This document shows, in pieces, positions 55,719 to 64,000 of a DNA stretch of 64,000 nt. The stretch comes from Gossypium raimondii (lineage: Eukaryota > Streptophyta > Magnoliopsida > Malvales > Malvaceae), in NCBI RefSeq assembly GCF_025698545.1, contig NC_068569.1, forward strand, positions 25,978,001 through 26,042,000. Direction: 5' to 3'. A model generated the notes under the pieces. That model had not been told where the DNA came from. It ran no database searches and saw only the letters and a program-made list of their open reading frames with translations. Positions within the stretch are counted from its first letter, which is position 1, and the number at the start of each line of letters is the position of its first letter. Made by a program: the position numbers and the translations under genes.

Positions 55719-57737
55719 ATGGTCAACTAAATGCCTTCAATTTCTATTTTAATTTGGTGGTTGTCTTTTTAAATGGTTGTTGTTTCTCCGTTGCCTACAT
55801 CAAATATTGTTCTGCCCATCTTTGGCCTTACAAGGCTATTCTATTGCTGTTGCTTTAATCTGTACTCCTTAATAAAATCATCTTTCATTCCTTTTGCCCT
55901 TTTCCCTCTAAAAAAAATCAGAGCAATTTAATCCATGTTAATTTCGAAAGTGAGCAATTAAGGGCAATTAGTCTCAACGTTAATATTTTCTGTCAGTTAT
56001 ACGCAATTTTTATTGATATGATAACAAATTTAGCTCTCAAAGTTTAGACATTCTGTCAATGTTGTCCCAATTTAACAAATTTAGCCTGTAACATTTGTGT
56101 AAATATTGATGTTAAATTTGTTGAATTTTTTAGAATTAAGACCAAATTGACAAAACATATAAATACTAAGGGCTAAATGTGTTGTTATACCAATCAAAAT
56201 TATGTACAATTGACAAAATATATTAACACCGTGATTAATTGTCTTTAGTTGCTCACGTTCGAAATGGTTTGAAATTAAATTGCTTTGATTTTTTTTCGAG
56301 AGACGCCAATTTACTCAATTTCAAAATTAAGATGGACTAAAAAGAACTTTTTACCAATAATTAACCATATATTAAAAATAAATCAAATTACATATTTATA
56401 CCTCTATATAAAAACATGTTATAAGTTTGGATTAATCGAGTATTTGTTTTCCAAGGCCAACATGAAAAATCTATTATACTATTTTAAAATAATAAAATAT
56501 TAAAAATACTTTTATATTATTTATATATTTTGATAATTATTTTTGAAAGGATTTTGATAATTAAATTTAAATTTAACTTTTCATTATAAACTATGTAATA
56601 TTTATCTATGATATTGTAATGCTCATTATTGGATTGTTGTCATGAGTTGATTGGTACTAAGTACTAACTCAAATATAAAAAAATTAAAAATTATTTAAAT
56701 AATAATAATATTTTATTATTAAGTGGACGCCCATCAAAATCAAGATAAGTTTAATACATTTTAGGGTTCTAACAATCATTAGAAGTATAATTTTATATCA
56801 TGTATACTTTTTATGGCAATAATTATAGACTTCGAAAAATATTGTAAATCATTCCTATTAGTAAAATTATCGTTTAAACTTTATAAAATTAAAATTAACA
56901 TAATAAAAAGTTTTATTTTAATCCTTTCAAAATTTTATAATTTCATTTTTACCTTACCTAAAACAATTACCTTGCATTGTCGCTAAACTTAAAGATGAAA
57001 CCCAAAATTGATAATAAAAAAATTATACAAAAGTCGTTAGTCGTTAACACTTCAATTTTTTTATTTAATAAACAACTTTTCAAAATATATTTTTGACATA
57101 AAATTTTATAATATAAAAATAAATTATAAATGGAAAGTTGGCTCTGTAATAAAATTATCACGAGAAATTTACGTGTACAACTTTATTTGAGAATCGTAAT
57201 ACGTTGTTATATCTTCATCTATATTTAGAAAGTGATCAATGAAGTCATCGTTTTTTTGTATTTTTTCAATGTTACATGTCTCTAGCTTTTGATATCTTGG
57301 AATTTTACAAAAGCTTTTAGATGATTTGATTATATAAAGTCTAGGATAAATTCTAAAATTGGTTACTTATATTTACATAAATTTATGGTTAGGTCATTAA
57401 ATTTTTTTTAAAAAATTATTTTATAATCACTAACATATCAACTTATCTTGCATCTATAGCCATCCCACTCACCTCCACTTCTCGACACGATCCATAAATC
57501 TAAGCCTCCATTTAACACCAACCTACTAAATCACGCCATAGCTCCCTCACCAACTAATTTGCTTCTCATCACCTCCACCTTTCCTCTCTACGACCAACCT
57601 CATCATTGCCACACTAACCACAAACTATCTATTGGTAGATTGCAATGTCTAGTAATTTCACATTGCTAATAAATGAATAAATTATAGGTCAATTGAATCT
57701 CTATGACTAGCTCATATAGAGCTAGCTACTTATTTGG

Positions 57738-57740
<3 letters not shown>
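55719..57740. other. Annexin 3' flank and AT-rich spacer with a foldback element
   Basis: The annexin 3' UTR runs to about 55890. A foldback element lies at 55912-56296. The rest is AT-rich sequence without recognisable genes. Positions 57420-57620 are somewhat less AT-rich (many 'cacctccac' and 'caacc' runs) but contain no open frame of note. Confidence 0.5.
55912..56296. mobile_element. Foldback/MITE element with arms of about 100 bp
   Basis: The left arm (about 55912-56020) begins aaaaaaatcagagcaattta. It is complementary to the right arm (about 56190-56296), ending 'aaattgctttgatttttttt'. Matching blocks include 'ttcgaa.gtgagcaa..aa' and the central 'gatatgataacaaatttag' / 'ctaaatgtgttgttatacc'. 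The middle is a short AT-rich loop. Only the two ends are similar to plant MITEs; the superfamily is not defined. Confidence 0.65.

Positions 57741-57778
<38 letters not shown>
57741..57778. repeat. (TA)n microsatellite
   Basis: A run of alternating A and T lies directly before the solo LTR at 57779. A further TA run follows the LTR (60202-60210), so the LTR inserted into this microsatellite. Confidence 0.9.
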
Positions 57779-57783
<5 letters not shown>

Positions 57784-60201
57784 CAGCCCGATTTTGGGGC
57801 TAGATGGAACAGTGGTTTCGGGACCACAAATCCGACAAGGAAAAATTTATTTTAAAATTATGACATGGGTTGCATTATGATAGGAAGGTTGCATGAAAAT
57901 ACTGATATGGTAAAATAAGGAAATAAAGTGATAAAAAGGGTAATTGAGTTATGTCAACATTGGAAAGTATATTATGACATATTAATCCAAGAAAGGATTA
58001 AATTGCAAAAGTGAGAAAAGTTTTGTTACCCAAGAGTAAATACTCAAAAATTGAGGGGTTAAAGTGTAAATATGAAAAAGTTGAAGGACCAATAGTGTAA
58101 ATATCTTAAGGGTGGAATAATCTAGAAACTAAGAAAAATGGATGGATTAGGACCAAATTGAAAAAGGTGAAGAAGTTTGAGGGACTAAATCACAATTTTA
58201 CCAAATTAAGTGATGAATCAAGGATGAAATTTTAAAAGATAATAAAGGGCAAAATGGTCAATTAGAATAGAGAGAAATCTAGAAGATAATGATGATGTTG
58301 GAGATATTTTAGATTAATAAATAAATAAATATTAGTTTATTAATATTTTAATTTGATTTTTTTATGATATTATTTTATTATTATTAATTTATTTAGTATA
58401 TATATATGTGGAAAGAAGGATGAAAAGCATCCATCCCCACCATTTTTGCATGCATTAACGTGAGAAGAAGAGGGGAAGAAAGAAAGCTTTGCTTTCTTTA
58501 CAATTTGGTCCTTTCACCAAAAATTCACCATTTTCACTTAGAAATCAAAAGAATTTCCATATCCATCAAGAGATAAAGATAACAAGGAGACTATGGGGAG
58601 CTAGAATATCAAGTTAGATTCAAGAAATAGAAGATGGAGGAGGGAGAAAATCAAGTTAAAGATTGAAATCAATGGCATAAGGTAAGAACATCAAGATTTT
58701 TATATACTTTTGAGTTTGATATTATTGAAAAAGTTGGAAATTAATGTTAAGGTAAAGTTTCATTATATAAGGTTCTATATTCTTGTTATGTTAGTAAAGG
58801 AAATAAGAGAAAGTGATGGAAAATATTGAAGAGAAAGGAAAGGAAAGTGTTATAAATTTAGTTATCAACATTTTACACTAAAATAGTTTTGAAACAGCAG
58901 CAGTAGTCTGATTTTGAAAATCTACCAAAAATCGTATAAATTGAATTAGAGGATGAAAAAATATGAAATTAAATATTATTGAGTCTAGTTTCTCATAGAA
59001 GAAACGGTGTAAGCAATGGAATTGTAAGTTATGAGATATAATAGGTTTTGTGAGATAATGTCAGAATGATTTCGGGTTCCCTGTTCTGACTTTGAAAAAT
59101 CATCAAAATTGAAGAAAATAATTATGAGTTATAATTTATATGATTATAATCCTTAATGAATCTATTTTCAAATTAAATAAACAGAAACGTCATCTGAAAT
59201 CTGTACAATTATGTAATTCATTTTTAGTGAAGAAGGGTCGGAACTGTCAGACAGCAGAATAGAGATGACTTTAAAGAATAAACTGTACTTATTGGATAAA
59301 TCAAAAATTCTGAAAATTTTATGGTAAGAAGATATGTGAGTCTAGTTTCAGAGAAAATTAACATATTCTAATTTCAAGTTCTGTAGCTCAAGATATAAAT
59401 AATTTAGTGACTACGACTCAAGTGGACAGCTTTGAATGAATATTTAAGTAAATGGTGAAATTATAGATAATGTTACCTATAAGCATGCTATATACATTAA
59501 GGATGTGGAATGGAGAGGAGGAGGAGGAAAATATATGATTATTCAACTAGCATGAGTTTTCATTAAGAATGACCAATTTACATGTTTTAGGTTCAGGGAC
59601 AAAATTGAACAAATGTGAAACTTTAAGGGTAAATTTGTAAAAATATCAAAAAGTGACCAAATTGCATTAAATGAATTGTTTTATTATTTAAATTACTAAA
59701 TTGAATGAAATATTAATTTAGATCAAGTTTGGGTGGAAATTCGAGAAAAATAGAATATTTTCAAAATGTCCCTGAATTTTGGTATTTCTGCAATTTAGCC
59801 TAGTAAGTTCGTATGAACTATATTTTGTATAATTTTAATTGAATTGAATGCTATTTGGTAATGAATATTATATATATGTTTGTTTGGAATTGAATTATTA
59901 TTGGTAATATGTATAATTATTAGATGTTTTGAAATGATTATCAGAAGCTCGATTGGGTTGGAAGCTTGTTGGAGATATATCACATTATTCATTGATTCTA
60001 TCGGTAATTTTGGATGATTGGATTCTGGTTATAATGACTTGTATAAGTTAAGTTGGTTAATGTTAGCTCATAAATGTTTTGATTTTGATTGGTTATAAAT
60101 ATGAATGCTTGATGAAATGAAATGTCTGAAAATTCATTTGTAAACTTCGGTAATGCTCTATAACCCTATTCTGGGGAAGGATACGGGTTAGGGGTGTTAC
60201 A
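57779..60201 (-). mobile_element. Solo LTR inside a TA microsatellite, 2.4 kb
   Basis: It begins TATAACAGCCCGATTTT and ends GGGTTAGGGGTGTTACA, the reverse complement of a TGTAACACCCC start. The neighbouring bases tatat on both sides fit a target duplication but are uninformative within TA repeats. It shares termini and the 'gtggtttcgggaccacaaat' block with 8186-11798, but is 1.2 kb shorter and lacks its minisatellite. No internal coding domains are present. It is less decayed than the copy at 8186. Confidence 0.75.
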
Positions 60202-62129
60202 TATATATATTCAAAGATATCACTTTCATGTAAAGTAAATGTTGGTCTGAAACAGTTACTATGTAAGAAATAAAGTATGAGAAAAAGTGACAGCGAAAGT
60301 AGGTACTTCAACAAGCGTCTTGACAAGCACAAACAAAATAGGGAACAACAAAGTTTGTTTATGCAGTTTAGTTTCTCTACGTTTACGGAGTCTAGCTGAG
60401 TGAGAAGAATCTACTATCTCCAATCAAATACAACAAAGTGAATATAATTCTAATGCACTCCAGTGAAGAATCCTCACTCTTGCTCCTCAAAGGCTAGATC
60501 TCTCATCACAAATTCTCTCCCTAAGAACTTAGTCTGTAAAACCATAGCTTTAAGGTTTTACAATCTCAAATGCACTCGAACAAATAAGTGTTTTCAATAA
60601 TCAATGCACCTATACAAGTCTCATAAGTATATAAAGTTTTTGAGACTAACATAATAAAGATTCATCACAATCCCTACTAAGCAAAAGCTAAAATAGCTAA
60701 ATACAATATATATTAATAACCAAGGTAAACATGGACTGTTGATAGCTAAGTCATTAACGTTTTGGTCCGATCCAACTTCCTCTATCCAAGGGATTTGATA
60801 TACTCAATTTGATCCTTTTCGACCTTCTAAATAAGTTTCTCCAAGTGAATTGATCTTCATTGATGGGTTTGATTTGTTCCATAACATTAACAAAACCCAA
60901 AGATATAGTTCAATAAATTGCTAGTTTTCCAAAGTGGCAGAGGAAATGGACACTTCTCTTAGCACATTGCAGCAACTTCAAATATCTCAATAATCCCCCA
61001 TTTGGCAATTTGTTGAACAAAACACATACAAGACAAGATGTTTATTCAACAATCAATCAACAACTCCCACTTAGCATACTCCCTTTAATCCAATCAACTT
61101 AACTTAGAAAAAAATTTAAATAATTTAACCATCAATGCTTAGTTTGAAATTGGAATCAATAATCAAACAACTATAATTGTAAATAAGTAAGCTAATGAAT
61201 TAGGAAATTATAAACAATCAATGTAAACAAAAATATTCATCCACCACAAGCATTAAGTTCAAATTACAATCCTAAAAAATCCCAAAATCAAATAAAAGTT
61301 CTTTAAACAAAAAACAACATTTGCATAAATAGTAGCACGATATCAACCCTTTCACCAGCATATCCCGTTGACTTTCATCTCCCCTTTTTTGATCAACAAG
61401 ACTGCCAACTTAATCTTCATCAGGAAGAGAGTGAAGTTCAGCTCAAAGGTTCTTTTGCTTGTCTTTGATCTTCTTTACAAATCTTGGCTTCAGCTCGAAG
61501 TCTGGCAATGCGTCAATCATCAATGCCAACTGGTTCCTCCTTTGGTTCATTGGTTGTGTGCTTGCCTTCTAGGCACTTATGGGAGAATTTGAGCTCTGGG
61601 ACAGGCTTTTCATATTGCTTAGTGGCACGGACAACTCACGGGTTTTGCTTGTGCAAGATTTGAAAAATCAGGGATAGGAATGGTAGGAAGGATCTACCAT
61701 GTACCTTTTCAGCGTGCTTTACTATCTCTTTAAAGATTGTTTGGTCCAAATCAAATTCAACCATCTTGACAACTTTTCTTAGAAGGATTGCAGTCTTCCT
61801 GCTTACTGAATGAATCACACTGGCTATTAGGAAGCCAGTTCCAAGTTGCTATAGCATATAAGGCAACATAAATTGTAAAGAGAGAGGAAGCATGGATATC
61901 ACCTTTCTTTGGTTATGTTAAGTAACTTTTCAACCTACACCAGAAAGTAATTTTCCCATATTTTATTATAGGAGGAAATTCCTAAGGTAAAGTTAGATTC
62001 TAAAGAAAATAAATTTTTTTGACATACCAAATGTTGGAATCACTTTCCAATGGATTAAATTCCCAAAAAAGTTATCACTTTCCACCATACCAAACGCTAC
62101 CTTAGATTAGATTAAAGGGGAAAGACCCA
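60202..62129. other. Spacer with possible decayed retroelement sequence
   Basis: Positions 60210-61100 contain stretches such as 'atccccca-tttggcaatttg' and 'ctcccacttagcatactccc' that resemble the non-coding ends of plant copia-type elements. Positions 61430-61860 have a less AT-rich stretch whose minus strand is open (61818-61636) and resembles in style a segment often found next to plant retroelements, with no firm domain match. I see no functional gene. Confidence 0.35.
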
Positions 62130-62464
62130 CTTACAACGGTGTAAATCTACTTTAGTTTTATACCCTTTTGTATATTTTTGTATGATTAATATTTTAATCA
62201 TCCACTGTCATATTTCTTATTCCATTCATATATATTATGCATGTCAAATTTGACGTACATGAGAAATTGCTAACTATTTGTTTTATACAAAAAAATTCAA
62301 CCATTCAATAAATATTAATATATACAGATCAATACGATGAAGATATCGGATTGGTTCGAGAATTTACATGCATAACAAGTACAATTATATCTATAAATTT
62401 AACGAATAGATCTTTAAAATATTAAATGTAAAAATATATAAAATTAAATTTACACCTATGTAAG
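62130..62464. mobile_element. MITE with 20-bp imperfect terminal inverted repeats
   Basis: The left end cttacaacggtgtaaatcta and the inverted right end cttacataggtgtaaattta match at 17 of 20 positions. Internal blocks ('tttgtatgattaatatttt', 'caaatttgacgtacatga', 'aactatttgttttatac', 'ttcaaccattc') are shared, partly inverted, with the element at 26570-26925. No clear target duplication is visible. Confidence 0.6.
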
Positions 62465-62829
62465 TGAATCTCTATCTAAATTAAATATTAGATATATTAT
62501 AATTTTAAAGAATAAAAATAAATAAGGACTCATATCTTTATTTATAAGTTAGAAAAACGCTAAAAAAATTAATAATCCTTTATATGATACTAATTAAGTA
62601 CAGCACGGATATAATATTAAAATAATATATTTTACCAAATTAAAATAATATTTAAAATATAATAAAATACAATACAATATAAAATATATATATAAACACA
62701 ATACAAGTTTATACATATACGAATAAACCAAAAGTTATATAAACAGGTAGTTTGCAGGAATGGATCGTCTTAAACCTGCAGAACAAACATGAATTGGGAT
62801 TTGGAGAAGTCGATTGGAAATGCTTTTTT

Positions 62830-63490
62830 GAGATCTTAATACGGCGCATATGAAAAAATTGCAATCTCTTTATTTTTCAAGGGATGTCTTGGAATAGTAT
62901 CGACACTATTAAGGTCTCCTATAGCTGGGTCAAATAGTTCATGATGGCAGCTAGGGCCCAACGATATTACTTCAGGCTTCAACTTCGTGTTCCAATCTAC
63001 ATAGAAACTGTGTCTACTTGAATATTGATGATTTCGTAAGGTCTGTGGATGACTCTGCTTCAACAAGAGGAATTGTGCGAGACGAAGTTGGGAATTGGAT
63101 CTTGAGTTTTAACAAATTTTTAGGGAGTTGCTTAGTATTCGAGGCTGAATTGTAAGGCATCTTAGATGGCTTAGACATCTTGATTGATTGAGGCTACGAT
63201 AATGTGTTAGTTCAGACGAATAATCTTGAAGTGGCTACTGTCGTGCAGGAGGAACTCACAAGATGATCAAATTCTGCTTTGATTAGGAGAATTCTTCAGC
63301 GGGTTCCTCGGTTTCAACATTAGAGCATCTGTCATATTCCTAGAGAAGCGAACCAAGAAGCTGATAGACTAGTCAAATTGGCTCATTTGGATAGTCAATG
63401 ATTACTAGTTTTATAAATATACCCATTTGGGGAAATGAGTTATGTGATGTAATTTGTCCTTTTTATTTTCTTCTTTGTCAAAAAAAAAAA
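62830..63490 (+). mobile_element. Truncated LINE (L1-type) 3' end with poly(A)
   Basis: Read across several stops, the plus strand resembles the C-terminal RNase H domain of plant L1-like LINEs: GIVRDEVGNWILSFNKFLGSC, FEAEL, a region like Asn-Leu-Glu-Val, and IPREANQEADRLVKLAHLDSQ (63340-63400), then an AT-rich 3' UTR and an A-run at 63481-63490. In-frame stops (for example at about 63150) show that it is dead. It is related to the tail at 13067-13443. Confidence 0.65.
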
Positions 63491-64000
63491 ACTCAAAATT
63501 ATCAATACATTTTAATATGCATTACTTATTAAAAATAAATAAATTTAATAAATTCATTACGTGTTGATAATATCCGTTAATTTAATTCAAAAATCATAAG
63601 ATAATCAAAATTATCATTATAATAACAAAATAAATCAAGTGATAAAACAAACAACTTGATATTACAAAATTACACTTTTTTCTTTAAAAAAATTAAATTT
63701 TAAAAATATATATTTTAGTGTTTTATTATTATTATAAGTGTAAACTACACCCATGATCACTTTTGTTTATCTTAGGTTACATTTTAGTTACTTATGTTTG
63801 AAATGTTACGTTTTTGTTACTTATGTTATCATGTTGTAACATTTTAGTCACTGAGCTATTAATTGTCTCTAACAATGTAACGGTAAGTTGACGTGGCACG
63901 TTAAATCATCATTTCAAACAAAAATTTTAGGGTAAATTATACAATCGATCCCCATATTTTTTCATTTTGAGCAATTTAATTTTTTTATGTTCTTTAATTT
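63491..64000. other. AT-rich end of window, probable MITE fragment
   Basis: No gene is visible. Positions about 63738-63960 contain 'ttttagttacttatg', 'acattttagtcactgagcta' and 'gtaacggtaagttgacgtggca', a pattern common in plant dispersed repeats. The element runs toward or past the window end and cannot be classified. Confidence 0.4.

Noticed and set aside
1-64000. CRISPR arrays, bacterial operons, riboswitches, organelle DNA insertions, rRNA genes
   Set aside because: None seen; the intron-rich genes and retroelements mark plant nuclear DNA, and the short repeats present are LTR minisatellites and microsatellites.

Overview
This is nuclear DNA from a flowering plant: genes with many GT-AG introns, low gene density, AT-rich spacers, long LTR retrotransposons, solo LTRs, LINE tails and MITEs. 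The repeat types (LTRs starting TGTAACACC, a Tat/Ogre-like element with LTRs of about 2.4 kb) and the gene sequences remind me of Gossypium or another Malvaceae. That is recognition from memory, not a search result.

Six protein-coding host genes can be read by splicing: a 58-aa cysteine-rich transmembrane module (CYSTM) protein (2833-3202 +); a mitochondrial-type ribosomal protein bS6 (14975-16032 +); an OSCA/CSC1-like (DUF221, ERD4-type) channel of 710 aa in 10 exons (17170-20994 +); an annexin of 343 aa (21362-23987 -) that converges on the OSCA gene; and two closely related annexin D4-like genes in the same orientation, 304 aa (28647-31237 +) and 310 aa (53561-55718 +). The last two share all intron positions and phases and are a tandem duplication.

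The two annexin D4-like copies are pushed apart by a complete 16.65-kb Ty3/gypsy element of the Tat/Ogre type (31708-48359), flanked by a perfect 5-bp target duplication (ATGGT). It has an extra ORF before gag, a gag-pro region, an in-frame intron between protease and reverse transcriptase, two RNase H domains (the second archaeal-type), an integrase, and a 98-bp dimeric tandem repeat before the 3' LTR. gag, pro and RT carry nonsense and frameshift mutations, so this copy is not autonomous. ORF1 and most of pol remain open.

The left third is a graveyard of other elements: a solo LTR related to the same Tat/Ogre family in reverse orientation (4728-7208), and a solo LTR with perfect TTAGC target duplications (8186-11798) nested inside an older LTR-like sequence (7471-12811). 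A decayed copy of the 5' part of the bS6 gene is joined to a LINE 3' tail (12834-13443). The right end holds another solo LTR inside a TA microsatellite (57779-60201), several MITE or foldback elements and a second LINE tail (62830-63490).

The most unusual structure is in the Tat/Ogre LTRs. Three consecutive imperfect hairpins, about 100 bp apart, each show the same loop motif CCTAACTTACTGG. All three motif positions are also present in the diverged solo LTR on the other strand.
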